Both the position numbers and the translations under genes were made by a program. This document shows, piece after piece, positions 24,044-33,752 of a DNA stretch of 64,000 nucleotides. The stretch comes from JANXMY01 sp964251675 (GTDB taxonomy: Bacteria; Armatimonadota; Armatimonadia; Armatimonadales; Capsulimonadaceae): contig CAXUKS010000004.1 in the NCBI GenBank assembly GCA_964251675.1, forward strand, positions 1 to 64,000, given 5' to 3'. The notes beneath the pieces were generated by a model. That model searched no databases. It saw nothing but the letters and a program-made list of their open reading frames with translations, and was not told where the DNA came from. The stretch's first letter is position 1. Each line of letters begins with the position of its first letter.

Positions 24044-26957
24044 GGACGGCGGCACTCCTTTTGGACGAACTTGATGAATTGGGCTTTGTGCCGTTGGTGC
24101 CGCTGGTGCCATTTGCACCCGGCTTCGGCTCGGAAACGATTTCCTGGAAAGCGGCAGCCAGCAGACGGTTCTGCTCGACGGCATGGCGGCGCGAGGAGCC
24201 TTCCGAAGGGCTGGCGGCTTTGGGGCGGCCCACATAGATCAGTGACAGGGGCGCGGGCAGGACTTCGCGGATACGCGACGACACAAACACCCAGGCGCCG
24301 TTGTTGCGCGGCTCTTCCTGAAGCCAGACCACCTCGCGCAGGTTCGGGTAGCCAGCCAGCACGGCTTTCAGCTCGGCGTAGGGGAACGGGTACAGCTCCT
24401 CAATCCGGGCGGCGGCCACGGTGTCGGCCCCGGCGTACTCTTCGCGGTTCACCAGATCGACATACACTTTGCCGCTGCACAGGACCAGCCGCGTCACGGC
24501 GGCAGCCCGCTCGCGGGGGCGCGGGTCATCCAGGACCGGGTGGAACTTGCCTTCGGCCAGCTCGGCCACGGTGGAAGCGACCGGCGGCTTGTCCACTTTC
24601 AGCAGGCCCTTCGGGGTCATCAGCACCAGCGGGCGGGGGGCGCTCAGAAGCAGGGCCGCCTGTCGGCGCAGGACATGGAAATACTGGGCCGCCGTGGTGC
24701 AGTAGGCAATCCGCATATTCTCGTTGGCGGCAAGCTGCAGGTACCGCTCCAGACGGGCGCTGGAATGCTCTGGCCCCTGGCCTTCGTAGCCGTGCGGCAG
24801 GAGGAGCACCAGCGAGGGCGTCTGCTGCCATTTGGCATTGCCTGAGGCGATAAACTGGTCGATAATGACCTGTGCGCCGTTGGCGAAGTCGCCAAACTGG
24901 GCTTCCCACAGGACGAGGCAGCCCGCTGCGTGCATGGAATACCCGTACTCGAAGCCCAGCACAGCATTTTCGGACAGCGGGCTGTTGACGACGGCAAACG
25001 AGGCTTTCGCTTCTGGCAAGCTCTGCAGGGAGCAGTATGTTTCGCCCGTTTCGGGGTCGTGCAGGACCGAATGCCGCTGGCTGAACGTGCCCGTCTGCGA
25101 GTCCTGGCCCGAAAGCCGGATGGGCGTGCCGTCGGCCAGAATGGAGGCAAAGGCCAGCGCCTCGGCGTGCGCCCAGCGGATGCCTGAGCCTGCCTCCATC
25201 GCGGCGCGGCGCGGCTCGAAGGTCAGCCGCTCCAGTTTGGAATTGGCCGTGAAGCCGTCCGGGCGGTTCAGCAGGGCATCGTTGAGCTGTTTCAGTGCTT
25301 CAGCAGGGACGTTCGTTTTGACATTTTTTGCCATCACAGCAATGCTGTCCGGGGCGGCCTGCCCTTTGCCAAGCCCCTTGCCGGTGGGCATGGTGCGGGC
25401 GTCCTGCAATTTCTGCATGACGGCACCGACCATGGCTTTGGCTTCTTCAGCGGTCACGACGCCTTCAGATTCCAGTTTTTTAGCGTAAATCTCACGCGGC
25501 GTCGGATGGGCGCGGACGATGTCGTACATCCGGGGCTGCGTGTAGGCGGGTTCTTCGCCTTCGTTGTGGCCCCAGCGGCGGTAGCCGACGAGGTCAATCA
25601 GGAAGTCCTTGCCGAACTGCTCCCGGTAGGCAAACGCCATCCGGGCGGCGGCGACACACGCCTCGGCATCGTCGGCGTTGACATGGACAATCGGCACTTC
25701 GAAGCCTTTGGCGAGGTCACTGGAATACAGCGTCGAGCGCGAGTCACGCGGCATCGTGGTGAAGCCAATTTGATTGTTGGTGATGATATGCACCGTGCCG
25801 CCGACCGAATAACCGGGCAGGCTGGACAGGTTCAGCGTTTCCGGCACGATCCCCTGACCGGGGAAGGCGGCATCGCCGTGGATCAGCACGGCCAGCGAGG
25901 CGCGAGGGTTCTGCGCGGGCGGGCCGGGATGGGTGCGGTTCTCCTGCGCGGCGCGGGCGCGGCCTTCGACGACCGGGTCCACAAACTCCAGATGGCTGGG
26001 GTTCGGGGTGAGCGTGATCGGCATTTCTTCGACGCCGTTGTCGCTGAAATCAAGCCGCGCCCCGCCGTGATAAATCACGTCGCCGGAGTAGCCCTGCTGC
26101 GAGCCGCCCGCGACGGAGGCGCTGTCGTCCTGCTTGGACGATTTGAATTCCTGCAGAATGTCGGTGTAGGGCTTGCCGAGAATGTGCGCGAGGACGTTCA
26201 AACGGCCCCGGTGCGCCATGCCCATGACGACCTCATGCGTGTGGCTTAGAGCCGCTTCATGGACAATCTGGTCCAGCATCGGCACGAGAATGTCCACGCC
26301 TTCAATGGAAAACCGCTTGGCCCCGACAAATGTGGTGTGCAGAAATTTTTCCAGGGATTCCACTTCGGTCAGCCGATTCAGAACCTTGCGCTTGGCATCG
26401 CTGTCCAGTCCCTCAAAGAAGCGTCCGCTTTCCGCTGCTTCGCGCATCCACTCGCGCTCTTCGGGAGTTTGCAGGTGGTTCTGCTCGTAGCCGATGGACC
26501 CGGAGTAAGCGCGGCGCAGGCGGGTCAGGGCTTCCAGAGCATTGGGGGCGTCTTCGGCCAGCGGTCCGCCAATGACGGCCGCAGGCAGGGCGACCAGGTC
26601 TTCCGGGGTGACTCCGTGATAATCCAGCTCCAAACCGGGGTCGCCGGGCGGGTCGCTGCCGAGCGGGTCAACATGCGCGGTCAGATGCCCCAGTTCGCGT
26701 ACCAGGCGGGCGACGCGGGCAGCCCCGACAATTTTCATCACATCCATTGCCGGGGCAGGCGCCGTGCTGGCAGAAGTGGTGCTGGCAGAAGCAATGCTTG
26801 CGGCAGGAGTTTCAGCGGGAGGGGTCCAGTTTGCAAACGCGGCCTGCGTGGCGGCATCTACCGCATCGGGATTCCGCCGGTATCGTTCGTATAAATCGAG
26901 GACGTACCCGGCATTGGGTCCATAATAATTGTCTAGCTCAGGAGTAAAATCGCTCAT
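24036..26957 (-). CDS. sucA: 2-oxoglutarate dehydrogenase E1
   Basis: 973 residues, close to the usual length. The N-terminus 'YYGPNAGYVLDLYERYRRNP' is the short E2-binding segment of the family. The thiamine-diphosphate domain includes 'VVMGMAHRGRLNVLAHILGK', 'GDAAFPGQGIVPETLNLSSL' and 'ITNNQIGFTT'; the C-terminal transketolase-like domain contains 'YEYGYSMH'-like sequence ('GFEYGYSMHAAG') and 'QEEPRNNGAW'. It decarboxylates 2-oxoglutarate and passes the succinyl group to SucB, with which it forms a two-gene operon. No clear promoter could be assigned in the 196-bp gap upstream. Confidence 0.96.
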   Translation of the reverse strand: MSDFTPELDNYYGPNAGYVLDLYERYRRNPDAVDAATQAAFANWTPPAETPAASIASASTTSASTAPAPAMDVMKIVGAARVARLVRELGHLTAHVDPLGSDPPGDPGLELDYHGVTPEDLVALPAAVIGGPLAEDAPNALEALTRLRRAYSGSIGYEQNHLQTPEEREWMREAAESGRFFEGLDSDAKRKVLNRLTEVESLEKFLHTTFVGAKRFSIEGVDILVPMLDQIVHEAALSHTHEVVMGMAHRGRLNVLAHILGKPYTDILQEFKSSKQDDSASVAGGSQQGYSGDVIYHGGARLDFSDNGVEEMPITLTPNPSHLEFVDPVVEGRARAAQENRTHPGPPAQNPRASLAVLIHGDAAFPGQGIVPETLNLSSLPGYSVGGTVHIITNNQIGFTTMPRDSRSTLYSSDLAKGFEVPIVHVNADDAEACVAAARMAFAYREQFGKDFLIDLVGYRRWGHNEGEEPAYTQPRMYDIVRAHPTPREIYAKKLESEGVVTAEEAKAMVGAVMQKLQDARTMPTGKGLGKGQAAPDSIAVMAKNVKTNVPAEALKQLNDALLNRPDGFTANSKLERLTFEPRRAAMEAGSGIRWAHAEALAFASILADGTPIRLSGQDSQTGTFSQRHSVLHDPETGETYCSLQSLPEAKASFAVVNSPLSENAVLGFEYGYSMHAAGCLVLWEAQFGDFANGAQVIIDQFIASGNAKWQQTPSLVLLLPHGYEGQGPEHSSARLERYLQLAANENMRIAYCTTAAQYFHVLRRQAALLLSAPRPLVLMTPKGLLKVDKPPVASTVAELAEGKFHPVLDDPRPRERAAAVTRLVLCSGKVYVDLVNREEYAGADTVAAARIEELYPFPYAELKAVLAGYPNLREVVWLQEEPRNNGAWVFVSSRIREVLPAPLSLIYVGRPKAASPSEGSSRRHAVEQNRLLAAAFQEIVSEPKPGANGTSGTNGTKPNSSSSSKRSAAVHA

Positions 26958-27153
26958 CAGTTCTTAACCTTGTCGTGCGGCGATGGATAATTTGACTTAT
27001 TGTACCCCGAACCTCACAAAAGTGATAGCCACAGGTGAGGGACGAGGGAGAAACTGCCGATACTCTTCATTATTGCTTCCGCTTCCTGTGACCGCCTAAT
27101 GCTTCCATAGCCTGTGGCTGCTTCCCGGAAGCAGCTCCTCGTGGTAACTCCTT

Positions 27154-29517
27154 ATGTTATTTCGCAAACGTTCATCCTTCCGTGCAGAAAGAAATCTGCG
27201 CGTTCTTCTCCTCTCGGCGGCGGGGCTGATGGGAATGGTCCCTGTCGCACTCGGCATCGCCTCGGTGATTATTCAGATTCAGCATCAGTCCGACAGCCGG
27301 CGTCAGGCGCAGATTGGTTTGATGCGGCTGGATAAAGAAGTGTCCCTGCTGCGCGATATGGAGTATCGCAGCTCCGCCGACCCCTCTATTATCCATACTG
27401 ACGGCAGCCGTCTCATTTCCATCAATCAGGCTATTCAGAGCTGCCTGACGGCCCTTCCTAACGACCAGAGCAGCGAAGCGATTATCCCGGTGCGCCGTTC
27501 ACTGCGCGGCTATCAGGTGGCAATTGACACTGAGTTTTCACTGTATCTCGCCGGGCAGACGAAAGCGGCACGGCAGGTGCATGACACGCAGGTGTCTCCC
27601 AATGCGGATGCGCTGGCGGATGCAATGCGGGCTGCTGACGAGCACAACGGCAAAGAAGCCGTGCGGGCCAATCGCATTGCTGACGGCGGCACGACCGGGG
27701 TCCTGCTGTGTGCCGCCCTGCTGATGTTTGTGTTTTTGCGCCGCTCCGAGGCCGCCCGGCGGCGGGAATCCGCTCTGGCGATGGAGCAGCAGACTTTGAA
27801 GCGCAGCGAAGAGCGGTTCGGGGCGCTGGTCCGCAACGCTTCGGATGTGATTGCCATTGTGACGCCTGAGGGCGTCATCCGATATCTCAGTCCGACGGCG
27901 CAGCGGCTGTGGGGCCAGTGTCCTTCTGCGCTGGAAGGCACAGGGCTTGCGCTTCTGGTTTACCCGGATGACGCAGAGCGCCTGGCCGCGCAGAAGGCTC
28001 TGGCGCTGAACGCGCCTGCCGAAAGCCTGTCCGCCGAGCTGCGCCTGCGCCATGCCGATGGGACGTGGCATACGTTTGAGACGGTCTGGACATTTCTGCC
28101 GTCCGAGCCGGGCGTGGAAGGCATTCTGCTGACCTGCCGGGACGTGAGCGAGCGCAAGGCGTTTGAAGCGCAGCTCTCGCATCAGGCGTTCCACGATTCG
28201 CTGACACACCTGCCGAACCGGGCGCTGTTTCAGGAGCGGCTGGGCCATGCGCTGGCCCGCTCACGGCGGCAGGGGTCGGTGGTGGCGGTGCTGTTTCTGG
28301 ATCTGGACAACTTCAAGATTGTCAATGACAGCCTGGGACATGAGGCGGGGGACAGCCTGCTGCTGACGGTGGCCGAGCGGCTGTCAGCGTGTGTGCGCCC
28401 CGGCGACACGGTGGCGCGGCTGGGCGGGGATGAGTTCACGGTGCTGCTGGAAGATTTGGAGGATGAGCGGCAGGCGGTGGGGCTGGCCGAGCGGATTTCG
28501 GAGACGCTGAACGTGCCGCTGCTGGTGTCGGGCCGAGAGGTGTTCACGACGGCCAGCCTCGGTATTGCCTGTGAAAGCGGGTTGACGCTTGGCGCTGAAC
28601 GCACGCCGGATGATCTGGTGCGTGATGCGGATACGGCGATGTACCGGGCCAAAACCGAAGGGAAGTCCCGTGCGGTGGTCTTTGACAGCAACATGAACGC
28701 ACAGGCGGTCAACCGGTTAGAGCTGGAAATGGACCTGCGGCGGGCATTGGAGAAAGAAGAGTTCCGGGTCTTCTATCAGCCTATTGTTTCACTGGAAACG
28801 CGCCGGATCTGTGAGGTCGAGGCGCTGGTGCGCTGGGAGCATCCGGTACGCGGGCTGGTTTCCCCCGGCGACTTTATTCCGCTGGCGGAAGAAACCGGCC
28901 TGATTGTGCCGCTGGGCCTCTGGGTTCTGCGTCATGCCTGCGAGCAGGTTCGCGCCTGGCAGGAAGCGCAGCATTGCGGGCGGCCTCTGCGTTTGAGTGT
29001 CAATGTTTCAGCGCGTCAGCTCCAGCAGCCGGACCTAGTGGCTCAGGTCGCGCAGGTGCTGGAAGAAACCGGGCTGGCTCCTGCCTGCCTGAATCTGGAA
29101 ATCACGGAAAGCGTGATGATGCTGGATGCCGACGACACCATTCCGCGCCTTCATGCCCTGCGGGCACTGGGGGTGTCCCTGGCCGTGGACGACTTTGGAA
29201 CCGGCTATTCGTCGATGGCATACCTCAGCAGCCTGCCGATCGACACGCTGAAAATCGACCGCTCGTTTGTGACCCAGATGGCCCGCAGCGACGATGACGC
29301 GGCGATTGTGCGGGCCATTGTGACGCTCGCCAAGACGCTGAACCTGCAAATTACGTGTGAAGGGATTGAAACGCCCGCGCAGCTTGCCCAGCTTTGCCTG
29401 CTGGACTGCGACCAGGGGCAGGGCTATCACTTTTCGCGTCCCCTGCCTGCCAACGACTTCGCCCTGCTGCTGGCGCGGGGCGTGGAGCGCGAGCCGATTT
29501 TGCTGAGTGCTTCCTAG
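27154..29517 (+). CDS. Membrane-bound PAS-GGDEF-EAL cyclic-di-GMP protein
   Basis: 787 residues. Two membrane segments (about 17-42 and 186-202) flank a periplasmic helical sensor domain of CHASE3-like type. Then come a PAS domain (about 222-340), a GGDEF domain with intact 'RLGGDEF' (424-428), and an EAL domain with Glu556-Ala-Leu ('EALVRWEH'), 'NLEITESVMM' and 'DDFGTGYSS'. Both catalytic motifs are intact, so it could make and degrade c-di-GMP; which dominates cannot be read from sequence. It stands alone and meets the next, convergent gene with overlapping stops. Confidence 0.92.
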   Translation: MLFRKRSSFRAERNLRVLLLSAAGLMGMVPVALGIASVIIQIQHQSDSRRQAQIGLMRLDKEVSLLRDMEYRSSADPSIIHTDGSRLISINQAIQSCLTALPNDQSSEAIIPVRRSLRGYQVAIDTEFSLYLAGQTKAARQVHDTQVSPNADALADAMRAADEHNGKEAVRANRIADGGTTGVLLCAALLMFVFLRRSEAARRRESALAMEQQTLKRSEERFGALVRNASDVIAIVTPEGVIRYLSPTAQRLWGQCPSALEGTGLALLVYPDDAERLAAQKALALNAPAESLSAELRLRHADGTWHTFETVWTFLPSEPGVEGILLTCRDVSERKAFEAQLSHQAFHDSLTHLPNRALFQERLGHALARSRRQGSVVAVLFLDLDNFKIVNDSLGHEAGDSLLLTVAERLSACVRPGDTVARLGGDEFTVLLEDLEDERQAVGLAERISETLNVPLLVSGREVFTTASLGIACESGLTLGAERTPDDLVRDADTAMYRAKTEGKSRAVVFDSNMNAQAVNRLELEMDLRRALEKEEFRVFYQPIVSLETRRICEVEALVRWEHPVRGLVSPGDFIPLAEETGLIVPLGLWVLRHACEQVRAWQEAQHCGRPLRLSVNVSARQLQQPDLVAQVAQVLEETGLAPACLNLEITESVMMLDADDTIPRLHALRALGVSLAVDDFGTGYSSMAYLSSLPIDTLKIDRSFVTQMARSDDDAAIVRAIVTLAKTLNLQITCEGIETPAQLAQLCLLDCDQGQGYHFSRPLPANDFALLLARGVEREPILLSAS

Positions 29518-30323
29518 CGTTCAATCACGCTGTAGACCAATCGGCTCTTCGGGCTGCCGACCGTCTCTGAAACAAGCACGGCCATCTCCGGTGGCAGGGG
29601 CGCGTGGCGCGGGTGCTTGATGACGACCCGGCGGCGGGCGACCCGCTGCGCCTCCCAAACGGCGGCGGTGTCCAGCGGCGCGGGGTTCCCGAACACAAAC
29701 AGCGGGGACATGGACGCTTCCGACCCTGGCAGGCGCTCCGGGAAGAATGGGTCGAAGTAGACCACGTCAAACGCACCGTCCGCGCAGAGGGCCAGGAATG
29801 CCCCCGAGTCGCCCGTCTGTACTTCCACCCGCCGCAGGGCTGCTTCCAATTTTTTGTTTTGCAGGAGAAAACTCTGCACGCCGCGCCGGGTGACACACGC
29901 CAGCGCAGGCACGCTTTCCACGCCCACCACACGCCCCAAATCGCCCACCACCAGCGCCGCCAGCGCGGCTTCCGAGGCAAAGCCCAGAGTGCAGTCCAGC
30001 AGGCTGCCGCCCGGCGTCAGCCCTGTCGCCCGCAGGAACGGGTCCGTGTCCAAGCCCTGTTCCAGCACCTGCGAGCCACGTGTCAGAAATAAATTGGGGT
30101 GGTAAAAATACTCTGTGCCCGTCTCTCGGTCCCGCAGGCGCAGACGGCCCTCGGCGACGATCAGCAACCGGTCGGCGCTTGCATCGGCAAACACTTCCGC
30201 CAGCGACTTGTCTCCGCGTGAGGCGAACGGGGCGTTCAGCTCTTCGGCGACAGCCAGTGCCTCGGCTTCCAGCGCGGCGCTGGGGCGGACGGAGGTGGTG
30301 ATGGCGAGAGTGGCGGAGGTCAT
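29514..30323 (-). CDS. RsmJ-like class I SAM-dependent methyltransferase
   Basis: 269 residues. The Rossmann core has a glycine-poor motif I ('LLDCTLGFASEAALAA'), acidic motif II ('GVESVPAL') and 'FDVVYFDPFFPERLPGSEAS', which resembles the catalytic 'DPMFP' loop of RsmJ-type 16S rRNA (guanine-N2) methyltransferases. The N-terminal 70 residues contain a small beta domain ('AEGRLRLRDRETGTEYFYHP'). It could instead modify another substrate. It follows the EI-like gene on the same strand with a 4-nt overlap, and its stop overlaps that of the convergent GGDEF-EAL gene. Confidence 0.75.
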   Translation of the reverse strand: MTSATLAITTSVRPSAALEAEALAVAEELNAPFASRGDKSLAEVFADASADRLLIVAEGRLRLRDRETGTEYFYHPNLFLTRGSQVLEQGLDTDPFLRATGLTPGGSLLDCTLGFASEAALAALVVGDLGRVVGVESVPALACVTRRGVQSFLLQNKKLEAALRRVEVQTGDSGAFLALCADGAFDVVYFDPFFPERLPGSEASMSPLFVFGNPAPLDTAAVWEAQRVARRRVVIKHPRHAPLPPEMAVLVSETVGSPKSRLVYSVIER

Positions 30324-31438
30324 AGCTCCCGCACGGCGTCTTTGATGTCGGCGACAGCGTTTATAGATACAACGAGGCGACCTGCGCTGATGCCGAGGGC
30401 GTCGGCCAGAAGCGGCGGCCAGTCACCGCTCTCTAAAAACACGGTCAGCGGACGGGCGGCGTGCCGCGCCTGACTGGCGGCGGGCAGCATTCGCTCCCAC
30501 GACGCCTCGGCGAAGCGGCCTAAAACCACCGTGCCGTCGAAGCCGTCCAGAGTGTCGGGCAGATCGCTGTCATCAGAGCCAGAAAAGCCCAGTTCCAGAC
30601 GGACGCGGCCATACAGCACGTCGTCGGCGTCCAGGGCTTCTTCCATTGCGTCCAGCCGCTCCCGCAGCTCCGCCTGCTCTGCGGGGTCGCGGACAATCAG
30701 CGACAGGGGCAGAAAGGCCGCGCCGCGTGCCAGGGCCGCCAGCGAGAGATACTCCTGCGGAATGTCCAGCAGGAGCGGCTGACCGCCGACGATGCGGGCC
30801 AGATCGGCCAGGGTCTGCGCCTGTTCCCCGGCGGTCTGTGCGAACGCTCCGCCGCCCAGAAACTCGTTGTCCGCCGTCAGGAGCAGCCCGTCCGCGCCCG
30901 CCGCCATTGCGGCCTCAGCGTCGGCGGGCGTCCGGGCGGTGCAGAGGATGGACACCACGCGGCTGTCTGAAGCCGTCCGGGCGGGCAGGTGGTCGCCTTC
31001 CAGAAAGAACCGACGGGACAGGCGGTGGGGGGACTGATAGCGGGCGACAGTTCCAGCATCAGGCGAGAGATAGACCCGGCCCCGGTCACCATCAATGATC
31101 AAAATGTCATCTTCGGTCACGAGGTTCAGAAGCGTGTCCCCGAGGCCAATCACGGCGGGCAGGGTGGGGGGGGGAGACAGCGCGGAAGGCGACTGCGCGG
31201 CCAGCCCGACGACCTGAGCGCCGGGCATCGACCCGAGCCAGAAGCCGGGCGGGAGGCGGTCCGCGACCAGCACGATCTGCTCCGGCTCCGCCATTTCCAT
31301 GCCGAAGCCGCGCATCCGCTCGCCAATGCGGCGCAGGCGCTCCGGGGACAGCGCGGGCATTCCGTATTCCTCGCCGAGTCTGGCGGCGGCGGCGATGGCG
31401 ACGCCCGGAGCGGCGCTGGTTCCGTACAGGATTTCCAT
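30320..31438 (-). CDS. PTS enzyme I / PEP-utilising-enzyme-like protein lacking the catalytic histidine
   Basis: The start at 31438 (MEILYGTSAAPGVAIA) lies 1 nt after the stop of the LptA-like gene; 372 residues. The N-terminus matches the first strand of EI, but the HPr-binding helical domain is reduced to about 25 residues. The swivelling-domain remnant 'VVGLAAQSPS...LPAVIGLG' keeps the flanks, yet the phospho-His motif GGRTSH is absent. 'DILIIDGDRGRVYLSPD' matches the end of that domain. The C-terminal half is a TIM-barrel-like PEP domain with a degenerate 'GLLLTADNEFLGGG' in place of the EI 'LxRTEFL' box. It is probably a pseudoenzyme or repurposed PEP-binding protein. Confidence 0.7.
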   Translation of the reverse strand: MEILYGTSAAPGVAIAAAARLGEEYGMPALSPERLRRIGERMRGFGMEMAEPEQIVLVADRLPPGFWLGSMPGAQVVGLAAQSPSALSPPPTLPAVIGLGDTLLNLVTEDDILIIDGDRGRVYLSPDAGTVARYQSPHRLSRRFFLEGDHLPARTASDSRVVSILCTARTPADAEAAMAAGADGLLLTADNEFLGGGAFAQTAGEQAQTLADLARIVGGQPLLLDIPQEYLSLAALARGAAFLPLSLIVRDPAEQAELRERLDAMEEALDADDVLYGRVRLELGFSGSDDSDLPDTLDGFDGTVVLGRFAEASWERMLPAASQARHAARPLTVFLESGDWPPLLADALGISAGRLVVSINAVADIKDAVREL

Positions 31439-31439
31439 G

Positions 31440-32366
31440 TCAGGGAGCCTTTCCCGTGTCCCCGGCGGGCAGGGCGGGCGCTGGCTTTGCGGGCGCGGCG
31501 GGTGGCGGGGCGGCAAACGCCTTCGGGACGGGCGGCGGTGCGGGCAGGGTCAGGTTTACGTCGTCGCTGTTATCGTCCACGGTGTCCGTGCCGCTCTCCT
31601 CTTTGACGGGGAAGTGACCGCTCGTGGGGAAGGGGACGCTGATATATTCGGACCCCTCTTTGATGCCAATGACGACGGGCTTGCCCTGAATCCGGGTATC
31701 GCCACTGATAATACTGCCATCGCTGTATTCACCGTGGATGGTTCCGACCAGCTCAATCGTCTGCGCTGACCCGTTATACAGCCCGGCATCAGCAGTCAGG
31801 GTGCGTGTCTGCGGGCCATCTTTGGTTTGAATGACCTGCCGGACGGTGAGCGGGCCGGGGACGCGCCCGATTTTGCGGCGGTAGTCATAGGTCATGGCCT
31901 GACAGGTGAGCGTGGCAGGGTCCTTGAACTGACGCCGGGGTGAGCCTGACGCTGCGCCGCTGTCTTTGGGACCGGGCTTGACGACCAGCACGACACTATC
32001 CTGCAGGCGTGCCAGGTGGCGGGTGAAGTCCACCGAGCCGTGCAGGCCGGTCAAATCGTCCTGTGGGTTAAAGATATGCACTGGCCCTGCCGAAGTCGCC
32101 GACAGCAGATGCTGGTCTTTGTCCAAAAGGGCCACGGCGGAATCGGTGCGGAGGGTGGAGTCGTCCTGCCCAAAGGTCACCCCCTGGCTCATCTGCACCG
32201 ACCGGGGCGCAGACAGCCACTGCGCCGCGCCGAATTTGTAGGTGACAAACTGCGGGGCCGGGGCAGGCTTGGCAGCGGCGGCTCGCGGGCCGGACAGACC
32301 ATAAGTCAGCAGCCCGGCCCCGGTCAGTGCGAGCGTGCTTAAGAGAATTGTTCGCGGGAGCGCCAT
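31440..32366 (-). CDS. LptA/OstA-like exported protein
   Basis: 308 residues. N-terminal signal anchor (about 1-26). Then come repeated beta-strand units such as 'SVQMSQGVTFGQDDSTLRTD', 'VHIFNPQDDLTGLHGSVDFT' and 'TADAGLYNGSAQTIELVGTI' that fit the beta-jellyroll of LptA/LptC/OstA proteins, which shuttle lipopolysaccharide across the periplasm. The C-terminal 50 residues are Pro/Ala-rich low complexity. Its presence supports a diderm envelope. It is in an operon with the EI-like gene. No other lpt gene is in the window, so the assignment rests on fold-level resemblance. Confidence 0.6.
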   Translation of the reverse strand: MALPRTILLSTLALTGAGLLTYGLSGPRAAAAKPAPAPQFVTYKFGAAQWLSAPRSVQMSQGVTFGQDDSTLRTDSAVALLDKDQHLLSATSAGPVHIFNPQDDLTGLHGSVDFTRHLARLQDSVVLVVKPGPKDSGAASGSPRRQFKDPATLTCQAMTYDYRRKIGRVPGPLTVRQVIQTKDGPQTRTLTADAGLYNGSAQTIELVGTIHGEYSDGSIISGDTRIQGKPVVIGIKEGSEYISVPFPTSGHFPVKEESGTDTVDDNSDDVNLTLPAPPPVPKAFAAPPPAAPAKPAPALPAGDTGKAP

Positions 32367-32419
32367 AAGTTTAGTGTACCCCGGAAACGGGGCGGCGCGT
32401 TCTCGCCCAAAGCAGCGGC

Positions 32420-33055
32420 TTACGCCGCCCGGCGGCCTGTCACCACAAAGAGCGGGTCGGAGCGGCCCGGACGGGGGCTGATGTCATGGACCTGCACGGC
32501 TTCCCACCCGCCGCTTTGCTCAAAATACAAAGACACCAGCGCACAGTGCTGCGCGTCGTCAGTGCCCAGCCACAAAGCAGTGGCTTTGGTGGGAAAGCAG
32601 CGGTTGGAAAACGAGACGATAAACTCGCCGCCGGGCCGCAGGATGCGCCGCACTTCGGCAAAAACTTCCACGGGATGCAGCAGGTATTGAACGCTGACCG
32701 TGCAAAGAGCGGTGTCAAACGACTCGTCGGGATAGGGGAGCGTGGGATCGTCGTTCAGGCTCTGCACCTCATAGTCGGTGAGCTGACTGTTTGCCGCCAT
32801 CTCGGCCTTGTTCATGCCCAGCCCTGCGACGCGGTGGCATCGGGCGCGAACGTCCGGCGGCAGGTGCGTCAAATAGGCCGACATCAAATCCAGCACGTCG
32901 GCGTTTTCGGCAATGCGGGGGCGAAAAAAGCCGCCGAGCGCGGCAATCGCCGCGTCATCAATATGGGCCACTAAACGGGGCGATTGATAGAAGTTGAAAT
33001 CGGAGGACTCGTCCTGCCGCCGGAAATACTGTTCCGGAATGTCTAACGCGGGCAT
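32420..33055 (-). CDS. SAM-dependent methyltransferase (class I)
   Basis: 211 residues from ATG 33055. Motif I is poorly conserved ('VLDLMSAYLTHLP' instead of DxGxGxG). 'PYPDESFDTALCTVSVQYLL' and 'RILRPGGEFIVSFSNRCFP' are typical of the methyltransferase-11 family. The substrate is unknown. The start with MPALDIP follows an AT-rich stretch. It lies between the LptA-like gene and the SGNH hydrolase on the same strand, with gaps of 53 and 38 nt, so it may be co-transcribed. Confidence 0.8.
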   Translation of the reverse strand: MPALDIPEQYFRRQDESSDFNFYQSPRLVAHIDDAAIAALGGFFRPRIAENADVLDLMSAYLTHLPPDVRARCHRVAGLGMNKAEMAANSQLTDYEVQSLNDDPTLPYPDESFDTALCTVSVQYLLHPVEVFAEVRRILRPGGEFIVSFSNRCFPTKATALWLGTDDAQHCALVSLYFEQSGGWEAVQVHDISPRPGRSDPLFVVTGRRAA

Positions 33056-33093
33056 GATCGTGTTCGTTTCTAATCTGATTAGTTTCTGATGTG

Positions 33094-33723
33094 TCACCCA
33101 TCGCAGCGGTCGGTCTGCAGGCATTCAATAAAGAACGCGGCGAGGCGCTGATGGCCGTCATCGTTCAAATGCGCCCCATCACCGATGGACAGCGCGGCAA
33201 AGTTGTGGGCATTGATGCCCGCGTGGGCATCGGCATCAGCCAATCGGAGAGTGTAGCGTTCGGCAAGCTGATGGATGGCCGCGTTGTAGTCGGCCAGCAC
33301 TTTGCCCTGCTCATTCGGTGTCTCGCCGTCGGCACGGTACAGCAGCGTGGCCGGGACGATTTGCGCGTCCGGCAGGTTTTCAATCAGCCCGCGCAGGACC
33401 GTGTCATAGTCCCAGTAAAACGTGCCCTGCCGGAACTGGTTCGGATCGCCGAGGGGCTTGGACCCGGCGAAATCGTTGGCCCCGAACAAGATCAGCACCC
33501 AGTCAGGATTGGCATGAAGCACGTCCGGGACACGCCCAATGCCACTTTCTTCGTCTGCCAGCATTCCGGCGTCATCGCGCCCGGTCATGGTCGTGCCGCC
33601 AATCCCCAGATTCACTTCTTCCCAGCCGAGTGTCTGGCACAAAATCGTCGTGAACCGCTTTTCCGGTGTCGAGGCCCCTGTGCCTTCCACCGTGGAAGAC
33701 CCAAAAAAAACTGCTTTTATCAT
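33094..33723 (-). CDS. SGNH/GDSL-family hydrolase
   Basis: 209 residues. Block I 'VFFGSSTVEG' places the catalytic Ser at residue 10, block III is 'LFGANDF' (Gly/Asn oxyanion residues), and the Asp-His pair is in 'GDGAHLNDDGH' near the C-terminus. No signal peptide, so a cytosolic esterase or lipase is likely. The start is chosen at ATG 33723; an alternative TTG at 33756 overlaps the stop of the upstream VOC gene and would add 11 residues. Substrate unknown. Confidence 0.85.
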   Translation of the reverse strand: MIKAVFFGSSTVEGTGASTPEKRFTTILCQTLGWEEVNLGIGGTTMTGRDDAGMLADEESGIGRVPDVLHANPDWVLILFGANDFAGSKPLGDPNQFRQGTFYWDYDTVLRGLIENLPDAQIVPATLLYRADGETPNEQGKVLADYNAAIHQLAERYTLRLADADAHAGINAHNFAALSIGDGAHLNDDGHQRLAAFFIECLQTDRCDG

Positions 33724-33752
33724 ACACCAGTTATGCCCGGCAGGGCAGGACT

